NCBI RefSeq assembly: GCF_009602425.1
Contig: NW_022258626.1
Coordinates: forward strand, 8,440-72,439
Length of the DNA stretch: 64,000 nucleotides
Reading direction: 5' to 3'
From: Actinia tenebrosa
Taxonomy: Eukaryota > Cnidaria > Anthozoa > Actiniaria > Actiniidae
Of this stretch, positions 36,908 to 49,937 are shown one piece after another (position 1 is the first letter of the stretch; the number at the start of each line of letters is the position of its first letter). The notes under the pieces are model-generated. The model did not search any database. It had not been told where the DNA came from and saw only the letters and a list, made by a program, of their open reading frames with translations. The position numbers and the translations under genes were made by a program.

Positions 36908-38091
36908 AGATATTTAATGTTTAGTGAAAATTGAGGTTTAGAACGCATGTGGCATAATTGTTTTGTCATTGTATACTCGTTTAATAGCTTTCTCCCTTTA
37001 CCCACATGGTCTATGGAAATGATTTCCGGTCGTTTTGACAAAATTACACCCGAGGGAAGAGAGGGGCGGGTCCAATTTTTCACGCCTAAGTTGCACACGT
37101 GCTACAAAACACGTACTGCAACCGCGAATGAATACCAAGCTGACGCTACTCAACTTTCTGATTTTTAGTTTCGTCTTCTACTACAAAAAAGTTCGCAACT
37201 AGAGAAAGCGAAGATATCGAGCCAAATGCTACTCAAAGCTCAAACTTGTGGTGCTAAAAGCCACGTTGCCGCGGCCATCTTGAGAAAAAAATCCCAGCAC
37301 TTGTATCTAGAGATTAAGTTATTTTCTTCGCTTATTCTGAGTATATTCATACTACTTCATAATATATAATGCCATTGGTTTTTAGATTATTATGTTCGAC
37401 ATATAAATATCAGGATTACGATCAATGTGAATCGTGGCCATAATAAGCCCTGTTCCGGGCCGTTTTAATTTAGACATAATTACATAAAAAAGAAAGTTGT
37501 TTCACTAGATTATTTTTGCCAATTTTGTTTTGGCTGAGGATTCTTTTCGATAGCACGAATCATAGAGAGCGCACATTTAGCTAAATGTAAAAGTATCCTA
37601 TAAGTTGTCATGCCATATTGATGTGGGCTCAAATCAATAGATAAAGACCAAACGTTACGCTTGAGGTTCAGTAGCGATGCAAGCACAAGGAAAACAAGCG
37701 AGGGCTTAAGCAAATATATAGTCTCGAATGCTGAAACGAAGCATTCCATTGCCAGTCTTTGACCACAACAAGTAAATTCAGTTTCAACCTACGGCTACAT
37801 TTCAACTTCTAAGACTCTCTCTGATTTTCATAAGCACTACGGGATTTACACAGACCGAGAAATGGTCGTTCACTAGACCAGAGCTCTGTTGCGCTTCCTC
37901 CTGCGCATGCGCAGCAAGAACAGGGTCCTGGGTATAGTTTTGGTTTCCACCAAGTAAAGGACTGAAAGAAGTGCCAGCTCTCGGAGCAAAAATGAGTAAT
38001 GCGTGTTGCCAAGCCTCAAATGAGCATGCAACATTAGTGAAAGCTAGGCAACCAGCAATATCTTATTATTATAATAATTAAATCTAAACAC

Positions 38092-41000
38092 TTATAAAAA
38101 GGACTTAACTCTGGAAGGAAAGTTAAGGCATTTTCTGCAAATCCTCAAATTGTTTTTTCCTTCTTTTGAAAAGACTGGCTTCAGGTGCGCCGGCGATGAT
38201 CCAAGTTGTATACAGCGGTATGACTTGACAACATTTTCATGACAGCAACCNCATTTGATAGGAGACTGGGCCCAACGTGTTGAGTAATTGTGATTGGTCA
38301 CTGACATTTCTAATTGGGGAAAAAAATGAAAAATAAAACTGAAGCTTAGATTTTTGAACATGAGAACATGATGATTTGTCAACTTTGTCCCAAACGAAGA
38401 TTTCAAAAAAGGTTGGTAAAGGTTTTGTCGCTGCATATCAAGCTTGAAACGCACTATAGGAGATGCGAATCCAATCAGCGAAAGGTTACATCAAATTTGG
38501 CATTTTTCGTATTTTTCCAAACTTTGTCTGCACACTTCCCCGATATTGATTTTCGTCTGTCCTGGCATTATTAAACATAAATATAATTTATTTCAAGCTT
38601 GGTATGCAAAAAAACCTTCACCATATCGAGGAGAATCTTGAACTCACCAGTTTTCTTGTCATTCTCCACGTTCTTCGCTTCCGCACTGCGAGCTCTTTTA
38701 ATTTCTTTCTTGTCGCCATCAACACTACCAGCAGTACTCGACGTTTCACTCTCAGAGTCTTTTCTCTTCATGCCTCGTCCTTTACGAGTCGACCTCTTCA
38801 AAGTAACAACCTCGACCTTTTCATTTGGTTTTTCTTCGCTCTGTTTTTCGTTTATTTTTTCCTCGTTTNGCTTCGTGTTTGGTTTTTCGTCTGTTTGTTT
38901 TGTGGACTCGGATTCAAGTTCACCAGTTTCCTTTTTCTTCTTCGTTGCTGGGATTTTTAGCTCAGGTTCTTTCTTCGTCTTCTCAGGTGGAATGATATTT
39001 TTTTCTCTTCTTGGACTTGACCTAACGGGTTCAATCAAGGGCTTAGAACTAGTCATTAGCGGCTTTGCTGTTTTTCCTTCAACTTTTGAATTCTGCAAGT
39101 CAACATTTACTTTTCGCGGCACAGTTCCTTTCTCAGGAGGGTTTTCTTTTGTCACTTCTGTTTTACTTTTAGCCTTCAAATCTTTGTCTTTTATAACGGT
39201 CTCTTTCTCCTTTTCCTTCGATTTTTCGTTCTCTATCTTAGCTTGACTAGAATCTTTCTCTTTCTCGTTCACAGTTTCTGCGACTTTTTTGCTTTCTTCT
39301 GTCTTCTTGCTGTCTTCCGGACTTTTACTCGCGTCGACTCCTTTTGCTGTTTCTTTTGTTTGCTTTCGTTCTGTCTTTTTCTCGCCGTCTTCCTCTTTCT
39401 TACTAGTTTTTGACTTAGCGGCTTTCTTTAATCCTATCATAGAGTGCATTGGTTGGGTCCCAAAGTCGACACTACCAGAGCTCCCGCCAGTTTGCTCCTT
39501 GTCCAGAGAAAGAGGAGCCTTCAAATGCACCAACATAACAGGGCCAAGCTGTTGCACATTCGAAGCCGTTTTAACGTCTACATCTGTCTTTTGCGCAGCT
39601 TTCTGGTTGCTTGTCTTTGGTTTATTGGAGTCAGATTTTATCTCAATGCTAGCAGGGTTCCCAATTGGCGGGAAAATGGTCTTAATGATATTATTTGACG
39701 TGCTTTCNACTTTGCCGTTCTTAATCGACACCTGTACGACCGTTGTGTCTTTCTTCGGCGACAGATGTAAGACTGATGGTTCAACTTTTTTCACTTCCTT
39801 TTCCTTTTCCTTGACCTTGGTTTCATCTTTTGTCGACTTTTGACCGGTTTTATCTTTCGTCTGCGTAGAGATCTCGTTCTTTGAAGCTTTTGCTTCTGTT
39901 CTAGACGCTTTCTTCGCGTTCTTAATCTTCTGTTTTATGAGCTTGGCTTGCAATATTTTTACTTTGTTCTTGACGGCTTTAGAAGGTTGTNCGTCTCCCT
40001 TTGGCTTCTTGTACGGGACGCATCTTCGGCAGACTTTCATGACTTTAACGTCACCAGTNAAGTAAGATTTGATCTTTTCGGGGGCGTTTTCTTTTCGATA
40101 ACAGCTGTATGACTATTGGTGACGAGGGTTTTGCATATGGAGCAGATTATCCCACAGGTCCTGGTAGGCTGACTTGAGTTATTTTCTGGAAATAAAAAAA
40201 GTTATCAACAAATTAAGAAAAAAAAAGTAAGGAAATGGATGGATAGATGGATGGATGTAAGGAAAAATAAGGAAAGGAAGCAGGGAGCAATCCAGCAGGC
40301 AGGCAAGAAGTACGAGGCATATATAGCGATGAATGGTAACGACTGAATCTCACAAAACCTACCAGTAGAGGCACTTGGAACCTTCTTCGTCACCATACTA
40401 TTATTCTTAATCAAATTCTTGATGGCAGCTTTAGCCACGGAGTCATTCTTAACCTTTGGTAGATTTTCCAGAACAGGTTTAGGCGGCCTGTTGTACGACT
40501 TGNCAGTCTTTGCAGCAGGAAGGGCGTACGCATGATCAAGCAACGTCAACTTATAGTTTATCGTTCGTATTTCGCTTTTCAATTCACCATTAGTGCTCGG
40601 TAAANCGCCATCTTTATCATCCTTTTCCACAGTTTTCTCTTCTGGTACNTTGTTATTCGTCTTTATCAAAGTCATATCTTCATTGACTTCGGGTTTTCCA
40701 TCAGCTTCGATGGTTTTATTTTGTCCTAACTCTCCATATATTGTAAGATGGTTAGGGAAGATTTGGTAGGTATTCCTGGACGGACGAACGACTGTGACAA
40801 TGCCTGTACCGGACGGGTTTTCTGCNTCATTTTTGAACTTCTTGGCAGAAATTGGTTCTTTCTTTATGGCTTTTAGAGNGACATTTTCATCGCCGTCACT
40901 AAGATAATCGTCATCAAACTTTTCGTCACAAATGAGATCCTCGTATGGTCTTTTTAGACTTCGACCGATATCGCGAAAGATGTATTTTAGACCTTGCGTC

Positions 41001-44000
41001 CTTCGACCTTGTGTCGTTCCAAGAGGGCTCCTCAAATGGGTGTTCTCTTCAGTTTGGGATTTTAAAAGAAGTAGAGCCAGGTTTTGTCGACATCGTTCTT
41101 TGGAGCTAAAACATCGTTTGCAGACTCGGAATCTTTCTGTGTCGGGGTCGAAGAATATCTTGAGGTGCATTGGCGCGTTGCTTCGGCTGATGTAACGATA
41201 GGACTTGAAGACACGAAGNCCACAAACGCCACATCTCATGGGCTCTACTGGGCCACTTTCTATGAAGATAAAAGAGACAAACAAAATGACTTAAGATACA
41301 TGGAAAATTCAAAGATAAAACACGACAGTGTTTGAGCAGTTACATATGTAACTTAAACGTACGAACGAACGAACGGAGGAACGAATGAACGAACAAACAA
41401 ACAAAGCAAAAAAATAATTATTTAAAAATTTGATGACAAAAAATGAAATTATTGCTGTAACGCTATTTTATGCAAGAAAGAATAATACTTAATATATGTA
41501 TTTTGTAAGAAAAAACAAATTGAAAACAAAACTGCTGTCATGCGTAAAGAATTATCGCCAAGGAAGAAAGAAAAGACGGTTGGTCGACCAAAGAACAAAA
41601 GACACTAATAAACGTAATTTTGCAAACGGAAATTGCTTACTATCAATCACGTGACTTTTTGGAGTTGACTGGGGGGCAAACAAGCGGTTGACTGGGGGGC
41701 AACTAGCGGGTGCTAAATCAAAACATATCAAAATAAGTCATCAAACTATTGTATTTGACTATTTTCACGACATCAAACCAGAAAACAAGAGATCAAAACA
41801 ACCTCCAGGATTCTACAAGCCATCAAAAAAAACTATTACCGGAAGTGACATCTATTGATAGCAACCTATATAATCAGTAAACATATTATAAAATAATTGG
41901 TGAATTAGTTAAATTACTAAGGAAAATCCTTTCGTACTGTGAAAATTTTGAATGCGTAGCTGACACTTTTAGGAAACCTTGTTTCTATCTAGATTTTTTA
42001 AAACAGAGGTTGGAAGTTGCAAAAGTGATGCAAAATTTAAAATGCATGTTTCAATTTTATTGTCTTAAATAAAGTTCTCAGTTGCTATGCAATCATAGGT
42101 GTTAAAAACTTGTAAAAAAGGTCAATATATAGGTACTGCTTCCGTTGTTTGCAAAACAAATTTGCAGTGCCATGCAAAATATGTTAGTTCGTATTTACTT
42201 TCCTCAAAAACAAACACTGAAACCATACAACTATCATCGCAACCAAAAGTTTTCTGAACCAAAAAAGGAAGCTTAATAATAATATAACTGAAAACTTAAC
42301 ATATTTTCCAATTGTTAAAAACTCGAAAGTTTGCAGTGTTTTTTAACAAAACTTTTCAGCCAAAGACTCAGAGAAACCCTGAGCTATTCTGTCTTCACTT
42401 CGCCAAAATAAACATTTGTTTTGCAAACTTTCTTGCTGAAGGTGTCAGGTTTCAGCAGACCAGCAGACCAGGCCAAAATAAACATTTGTTTTGCAAACTT
42501 TCTTGCTGAAGGTGTCAGGTTTTCAAAAGACTCTTTTTTTTTGTATAGGTTACATTCTTAGTTTAGTATGTTGAAGGTGACATTTAAAAAAGAAATTTGA
42601 GGCAGCTTAGTATTTAAAGAAGGCAAGTCGTTTTATCTATTTATATTCAGGTCTAAAATTGCCAAGACAAACTGACCAAAACATCTCGAAAGGTCGACCT
42701 TTAAAGTGATGTAAAAGTTTTCGTTTCTAGTGTTGTGAAAGACACCAAAGACATCAAAGACCACACTGATTAAGGCTGTTTTGTAACTCAGATATAACTG
42801 GGGAAAACGACTTTCTGTATTGAATAAAGGCTAATAAATTNAGAANTTTGAAGAAGANGAGGAAGAAAGGAAAGCAAANAGGTAAATGAGGGNAGNNGAA
42901 NGAGAGAAGGGAGTAGNAAGAAGTAAAGAAACGAAAGAAGAAAAATAGAAGCTAGAAAGGATTAAGCTATGCAAGGGAGAAAGCAAGGAATTAAGGATTA
43001 GAAATGAGAAGATTACAAATTGAGAAGGTGAAAAAGAAAAGAATTCAAAAAGGTAAGGACATGAGAGAAGGAGAAAGAGAGAGATAGAAAGAAGAAAAGG
43101 AAGGAAAAAGAAAACTGAGATTAAAGTAAGAGGAAGTAAGCAAGGAAGGAATGCGGAAGGGAGCAGGAAAGGAAGAGGAAGGAAGGTGTTAAAAACAAAA
43201 TGGAGGGAGGGACAAAAATTTTAAGAGAGTAAAAATATCAGCTTTCTTCACCAAGATTTCTATTCCTCACCTTTTGGTAACTCATCTTCAATGACTTCTT
43301 TGTCAGAGATTGGAGCATCTTCAGCACTTGACTCACTCACATTGGGTGAACTTGGGGCTGCAAATGCCTTGGCCAGATGTAATCTAAAACAGTCAACAAG
43401 CAATCCACAATCAATCATTACACAGCCTGGTATTGAAGAACATCACTAATCCTTGGGAATTGTAAAGAAAGCCTTTCCTCCTTTAAGCTATCTTGATTGA
43501 CTTAACTTGACTTAATTTTTAAGACTAGACACCCCAACATCTAATCTAGCATGTAATCCCTCCTAAAAACTTAACTTTATCTATTTTTTCAGAAAATAAA
43601 CCATGTATCCCCTCTTATCTTTCCAGTTCCCATTTTTGTCAAGAACTAAGCAAAGCCAATCACTGTAGTAAATAAGACTGAGCCTCCATTCAAATATCCT
43701 CTTTTTAAGTCATACAAGTAAGGCTAATAGTGCAATACATTGTAAAATTGCTCGAAACTACTGACATTGGTGATTTCTCCTCTTTTGTTATTAATAACAG
43801 AATGCTTGTTTAATCCAGGATTGGCAGAACACTCGAGTAGTAGTGGAAGTGGTGGTGATTGTAGTGGGTGGTGTAGTGGCAGCATTAGTACTAGTAGTAA
43901 ACTTTATTTAACGTTGGAATTAAGAGTAGCATTTACATGCTAATATCTTCCCTTTTATTCTGCTTGCTTTATTCATGCACACAGTGTGTGCACCATTTTC

Positions 44001-47000
44001 TATTTCTTCAATATAATGTATTTATGAAATGGAATCAAGGAATACCTGTGTGTGCTGGAACGACGTTTTTCCTGAACAACAGGCAGAGAAGGTTCATCTG
44101 AGGGTTTAACCTAAAATTTTAAATATGAATAAAATGGTTAATTCATTGGGTTTATGCACAACATGATTGTGAAATGGCATAGCATATTCCTACAGCAACA
44201 TCATTTATGAAAGTAATGACTTCTTTGAGCCACAGTGATCACTGCTCAGCCAATCAAAGTGTATGAGATCACTGATCAGCCAATCACAGTGCATGACATC
44301 TCTGCTCAGCCAATCACAGTGCATGACATCACTGATCAGCCAATCACAGTGAATGAAATCACTGCTCAGCAAATCAAAGTGCACAAGATCACTGCTCAGC
44401 CAATCACACTGCACAAGATCACTGCTCAGCCAATCACAGTGCACAAGATAAACGCTCAGTAAAGTCTGTAAAGTCTGGTGAAATATAGCTTTCCAATTTT
44501 TTTCTGGATAATTTTGTCTTGTGATATTCATACTCAGGAAGAAATGTTTCTACTCTTCTTATTAAAAACATAAAAGGACAAAAGAAAATGATTTCAAACT
44601 AACACTATTGAACTGGGAATAAATGTGTGAATATTCCAAAAGTATTCCTTCTGGGCCTGGTCGTACAAAGGGTGAATAGTGGTGTCCAATGGATAAGTCA
44701 ATGCTGTTATCCAATAAATTTATTGACTGGATAAGATCTATCCATCAGATAATATTATTCACCCATCGTACAACAGGGCCCTGTTTGGCATCTTCTTGCT
44801 ACTTACTATCTTTGGACACTAGTTGTTTTTAAATAAGAAAGTAAACTTTGCATATTGAGAGAGAGATTAAGAGAGATTCTGTAGAGATCTCANTGATCTT
44901 TTACCTTTGTAATTGCATGGCTGCTAGATAATTTCTTTTATTTAATCATCTGAAGAGATTATGTTAGAAACTTTGTGACTTTTTGTGTTTGATAACCACT
45001 TCTAGTTGTCCTTAAGCATTGACCTGTTTAATGTTATCTTTCATATAAAATAGATCTTAAAACCTCAATGCTTCTCAAGGCCAGCTGGCCTCACAACACT
45101 TGTGTTCATGATGACTGTTAAAACATATTTAAGTAGCCACAAAAAAGGCTTTGAATCTAAGTTTGCATAGACAGATCTGGTCCCAGATTAAAAGTTCCTA
45201 GTAGTTCATTCTAGCTAGCGTCACCACTGGTAATAAAGATAATTCGTGAAAGGTATTGGAAATGTAAGTAGATACACATACATGTACAGCCGAGAGGCTA
45301 TTGATATAGCACATTTATATATTTTCTTGTCAGAAACCTTGTCAGATCATCAAAATTTAAGCAGCATACATTTTTCTTCCTCTAAATAAACGAGGGCAAG
45401 CATGTTCAAACTTTGATCTCAACTTTGCAAAAATTTAACCCAAAATAGACAAATTTAAAGGGGTGGCAGCTTATCAAATGTTGCTATATATATTACTTTT
45501 AACTATCAATTGTTTTAAATATGGTCTATGTATTATGTCCACAAAAATTAGCAATAAAAGTCCTGATTGTTTAAAAAGAAATCTTAAAATACAATGTTTA
45601 TTCTTACTAAGTAATTACAAAGTAATTCTTATCCCTCATCCTCTGGTTTCGTAGACACAACCCTCTCTATATTCATGAAGCCCGATGAACACTAAGATTA
45701 TCCCATTATGTTATATACTCCAACAAATTTGTCTAATCTGATTAAACTTTTGATGTGGTACTTGAGCATTATCTTGGTTGATTTGAATGATTATGACTTT
45801 ATACTTGATTTTTACTCATTTTGAAAGCAATGTTCAGTATATATATATATATATTTGTAGTGATGGGGGCAACCTTTGCAGATTAAAGATTTAGATTTAC
45901 AATACTTGATCCAAAGAAACAATCTAAAAATAACAGATAGGTATAGCCAGAATATGCATCTTCTATTACTATGGGACTTTAAGATGGAAAAATACAAGAT
46001 GATCACTTTAATGAAACAAGTAAGTCTGACTACAATGTTCAATGCAACTAAAAAGGCTTCTTGAAAATTTTCATAACATGCCATAAATTAACCTATGGAA
46101 AATTGAGGTTTCCATTAGACCTTAAAATGGAAAATCAATAATAGATGACAAATCAGAAAAGGGCAAAAAAAAAAAAAAAAAAATGTAAGAAATAAAATTT
46201 CAAAAAAGAAAAGTTTTTTATCTAAATGAAAGCATAGCAAAGTAGTTTTTGATTCTTTAATTTTTGGAATAAATAAGGTTGGTTTGATAACAAGTTTTGA
46301 TGCTTGAGTCAGACCTCACTAAATCAATCTTAGTGTTCTATGTATTTATTTTGAACATTATATTAAACTTGCATAAAGAAAGAAATCGATGCATGCATGC
46401 ATGGTCCAAAATAATGCAACATATTAGTGTGCATATTAGTTTTAACTTTTCCCCTTGGGCATAATGTTTTCCCATTTTAGACCACTCTTCATTTTCTTGA
46501 AAATAAAATTCTTTGTTTAAGTTGTGCACAACTGTTGGACAAATAAATGATAATGGTCTGAAATGAGAAAGCATTACTCCTAAGCAGAAAAGGTCTTTTG
46601 TGGCTGAAATGGGCAAACTTAGTGGGTGAGGTGTCCAGCCTTAGGGTGACGTGGATTAGGTGACGAATACCCAACCATACTTTGGCATTAAAAAATAAGT
46701 ATATAATTTGAAATTTTGAAAAGATAGTTGTATATTGGTTCTATTTGATATTCTTGGTATATATTCTAGGTTGAAGCCTAGACCCGATTAAAATCATCTG
46801 AATATGTCACTGGATGTACAAGATGCAAGAGTAATAAAATGTTGTGACTCCTAAGTGGCTTCTCTCCAACAAATATTGACCAATCACAGTGTGAGGTGAG
46901 TAAATACAAGCCAACAAATCAGAATACTTCTTACATTAATTTTGCTGCCATTTGCTGCAGTATATAGGTCTGCCCCAACAATTAATGTATCATTTAAAAT

Positions 47001-49280
47001 GTTTTGGAAACTTGAGACAAAAGGTATTACCAACGAATGCAATGCTCACAAACCAATAATTTCAATCGTTCTTTCATTTTTTCAGTTCATTTCTCAAAAG
47101 GATTAAAATGGTAGAAACACTGATTAAAATAATTCTTGAATTCTCTGAAAAACTACAAAGGTATGAGAATACAAAAAAAGTAAGAGTAGAATAACCCTTC
47201 GGAATGAAATGACATAATTATTTGAATATATATTTCAAAGTGAAGGCATTTAAGTTTGGATTACTACACACTATCACCCAATCTAAATGTCATAATGGTG
47301 ATAATTACACAAGATAACATCAGAAGATAAAATATATTTTAAATGTCAAAAAGTCCTGGCAGATAATTGCTTCACTTCATTCCAGCCACATCAAGCAAAG
47401 TTTGCAAAAGTTCATTAGAAATTTGAGGAATATTTTTCAAGTGCAAAGAAGCGAGATTATTGACAAATTATCTCAAAGACTTCTCAGAATTCAAATCAAT
47501 AATGGAAAACTATTTGTTAAATGAAACGTCACGTGATAACAAATCTTTCTCGCCTCGAAAATTATGTAAAAATCTAATTTTAGAAATAATTAATAAATAG
47601 GAAGAAAAAATATGCCTTGAATATTACTACATAAAAGTCAAATTGTACTGCGTACATTGGGATAGAAGATGTGTTTACTTAAAACTCCGTACAGAATCCG
47701 GTATGTTTGCAGTGTTTCGGCGGCAAATGCTTCGAGATCGGAGTTGAAAACTGATCCGTAATTTTCTAAGTTCGGCTTTAGATGTTTAGTAGATTGGATG
47801 ACAAAAAGGGGGAGGAAACGGATCTCAAGATCGCAGTGTTATATTCTGGGGGTGAAACGCTGCTCCAGCGCTCTAAGTCGCTCATCATTGACCAAAATGA
47901 AAAACGTTCAAAGCCAAAAACTGTCTCTATGCTTCATTAGTCTTAGTGTAATTACGTAGTTTTAACTNGAGAAAACCCCCACGCATTTCTCGATTTTTCA
48001 AATGCTTTTAGATTTTGAACGTTTGGAATAGAATCACTGTCCTTATGACTTAAAAATCGCGTCATCTGCTTTTGCATAAGCAAGCAAGAGCAAGTTTTGC
48101 GAGAGCGCAGAGAAATACAAACACATTTCGAACACTGAATCCAAGTAAACCACGACGCGCGACGAAGAATGAAAAATACCACGTAAAGAAACTATAAAAA
48201 CAGCGCTTAATCGCTTGAGATTTGGCTATAACTGTATTATATGGAAGCCGATTGAGTCAACAAGGAGCGAGGGAAAAAAACACGCGTTGAAAATTAGATT
48301 TTGTATTTGGTTTAATACCTGTTCGCTCCTGTTAAGCTTTGATGAATGCGAGTCACAAGTTGTTCTAGAATATTTAGGCTGCGCGCGGTGTGAGGGTTTT
48401 CTAGATTATCGAAAACCTGAAGTATTACTTGAAATAAAACAAGCTTTGCCTTATGAAGATGTTCAGGCTAAAAATATATCAAATCGGCCGCTGCAGACAT
48501 CGTGGAATATTCTTTAAGCGCGCCGGTAGTGCACCAACTTACCGCCCGCGATTGCGAGGTGTAAATCTCGTTACGATTCTTTCTCGAGTGCGCACACCAA
48601 CATTTCGTGCTGAAACTACCCTTATTTTTGCCCCAATCTAATAAATAGATTTTTGAAAATACCTTTACTGAGAACTTAAGAAAAATAATTAAATCTAACC
48701 GTTCCAGAGAGTGCTGAACCGAAGCAGAGGAAGTCGTATCTTCGCTTTGAAGTTCGGTTTGGAAAGAGACAGGACCAAATCCATGTGGATTTTAACCTCA
48801 ATTATTATAAAAAATATAACGAATTTTCGCTTTAAAATACTGCGTAAGGCATCTGCAACTATCAGCTTATAAATTGTGTAGTATGTTGACAGTGCGCAGT
48901 GAAGATTTTAGGCGCAAACGGCGAGAAAAGTTATAAAGGTAATATTTTCTGGCCGGGCGCAGTGGCAGAGCGGCCAGAATGTAAATGAAACTGACATGAC
49001 TGCGCGGTGCGCTGCCTCGAACGACCTTTTTCCTACCTCTTCGATCTCGACATCCTCCGAAACCTTTTCTAAAACTTCAAGTGAGAGTTTATCTACGATG
49101 TCCTGAAGGCTTAGCCTAGGAGGTAGAAGGGAAAAATAAGAAAAACAATTCAAACGCAAACCCTTCGACGCGAACGTCACGCCACAAAAACGAAACACGG
49201 AAACTCGAAGATTTTACGGAAACCGTCTCGATCACGGGCTAAAATACTCACCGCTTCTTCCTAGATATTCCAGAGGACAT
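38092..49280 (-). CDS. Unrecognised nuclear-type protein with three exon-encoded Cys4 modules
   Basis: The seven-exon model is 49280-49252, 49115-49037, 44110-44046, 43383-43271, 41259-40363, 40185-38648 and 38309-38092 (TAA), about 979 residues. All junction phases fit, except that the 40185-38648 exon needs one extra base (apparent frameshift near 40109). The start is MSSGISRKKR. Module 1 at about 105-145 is CGVC..FKSYRYI..APMHLK..RVCKRC. Module 2 at about 409-449 is CSIC..YSCYRKENAP..MKVCRRC. Module 3 at about 927-968 is CGCC..VKSYRCI..PAHLK..RICRKC. The spacing C-x2-C-x33/34-C-x2-C suggests one zinc ion per module. Long Lys/Glu/Ser-rich linkers with SPRR and KRSTRKGRGMKRK patches suggest nuclear or chromatin association. 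It is not a C2H2, PHD, ZAD or LIM protein as far as I can see. The function is unknown. Confidence 0.72.
41336..41410 (+). repeat. (GAAC)n/(AAAC)n microsatellite
   Basis: Degenerate ACGAACGAACGA and then ACAAACAAACAA lies in the intron between 41260 and 43270. A smaller (ATGG)n tract lies at 40233-40257. Confidence 0.85.
42401..42523 (+). repeat. Direct repeat, about 51 bp twice
   Basis: A stretch beginning GCCAAAATAAACATTTGTTT and ending GGTGTCAGGTTT occurs twice at a period of about 70 bases with essentially no differences, so the duplication is recent. It lies in the intron of the Cys4-repeat gene. Confidence 0.9.
42841..43230 (+). repeat. Polypurine tract, about 390 bp
   Basis: The plus strand is almost entirely A and G (GAAAGAAG/GGAAGG types) with only scattered pyrimidines, and carries ten or so Ns. 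It ends about 40 bases before the exon at 43271. On the transcribed sense strand it is a polypyrimidine run downstream of that exon's donor. Confidence 0.9.
44237..44459 (+). repeat. 30-bp minisatellite, seven-plus copies, each with a CCAAT box
   Basis: Units of the type ATCACTGCTCAGCCAATCAC plus ten more bases repeat head to tail with a few substitutions. Most units keep CCAATCA; one reads CAAATCA. Because 30 is a multiple of three, both strands stay open, which creates false ORFs. There are no unique spacers, so it is not a CRISPR array. Confidence 0.93.
44653..44781. mobile_element. 129-bp MITE
   Basis: The ends are GGGCCTGGTCGTACAAAGGG and its near inverted complement (CCCATCGTACAACAGGGCCC), with GTGAATA next to the ends on both sides. 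It is non-coding and lies in the intron 44111-49036. A fragment lies at 28771. Confidence 0.8.
44782..49036. other. Rest of the 4.9-kb intron of the Cys4-repeat gene
   Basis: It contains a MITE at 46457-46582 and a poly-A run at 46167-46183. A CG-richer stretch at about 48480-48640 was not identified. Extra small exons of the host gene could hide here, because the flanking exons join in phase 0 either way. Confidence 0.4.
46457..46582. mobile_element. MITE of the CACGTG-end family, copy B
   Basis: It begins GGGCATAATGTTTTCCCATT and then TTAGACCACT, and ends GGTCTGAAATGAGAAAGCAT. It is the shortest copy and has lost the CACGTG. Confidence 0.65.
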
Positions 49281-49937
49281 CCCGAGGCACTGTGGACTGG
49301 TTTGAAGTACCTTGGAATGGCGAGAAATAGTGGAGGACAAATTAGAAGCTCGTGAAGGGTGGTGTTAGAAAATACTGGCGACGATGCGCAGATTTGCATA
49401 AAGACGATCGAAGAGGAGCGCGCTGTGAGATTACCCAGCATCCCCTACGGGTATACACATCATAACGAGGCTTAGCTGGGACAAGGAGTGCGCACGCGCA
49501 CTGGACCTCCACGTGGCTATTTATTTATCTCATCCATATTTCCACTTCCCATCACTCAAATTCTATTCATTTTTTTAATTTTTACCATTAACTTTCGAAA
49601 TTATTCCAAAAGGGCTAGAAGAAAAATACAAAAGACATTTCAATTTAATTGTGACTTGGAAATTTTTTTGCTCATTTAATATATTTTTTTTTCTAGTTCT
49701 CACTTGGTTTACTCACTCACCGGTTCTGGATAATTTCACCGGAAAGGAGTCTATTGAGCCATATTTTGAGATACGCTTATTTCAGCAGTAGAGCTCATCG
49801 CCTGCATTTTTCTATTTCTTTTATTCACCGCTCCCAAAGGATTCACAGAACGAACAAGCCTCTGAACCGAGATAAAATGAAAATGGGAATACCAAAAAAC
49901 CGAGCTATAAATACTGATTGACATAGCGAGCTTGAAA

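Larger units (their letters stand above)
32350..38091. other. Intergenic between Sp factor and Cys4-repeat gene (tail to tail)
   Basis: It holds two MITEs (33370-33534, 36169-36457), a small hairpin (34869-34940) and a 244-base N run. A minus-strand ATG frame at 37749-37510 encodes 79 residues of ordinary composition with no family recognised; I do not call it a gene. No other gene was seen. Confidence 0.45.

Noticed and set aside
36628-37098. Open frames across the N run
   Set aside because: They are mostly undefined residues and carry no information.
38599-39843. Long plus-strand Ser/Phe/Leu-rich frames
   Set aside because: They are antisense shadows of the Lys/Glu/Ser-rich linker of the Cys4-repeat gene, which has matching splice phases on the minus strand.
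44205-44531. Repeat-coded protein of 108 residues, or a CRISPR-like array
   Set aside because: A 30-bp minisatellite keeps any frame open, and there are no variable spacers between units.
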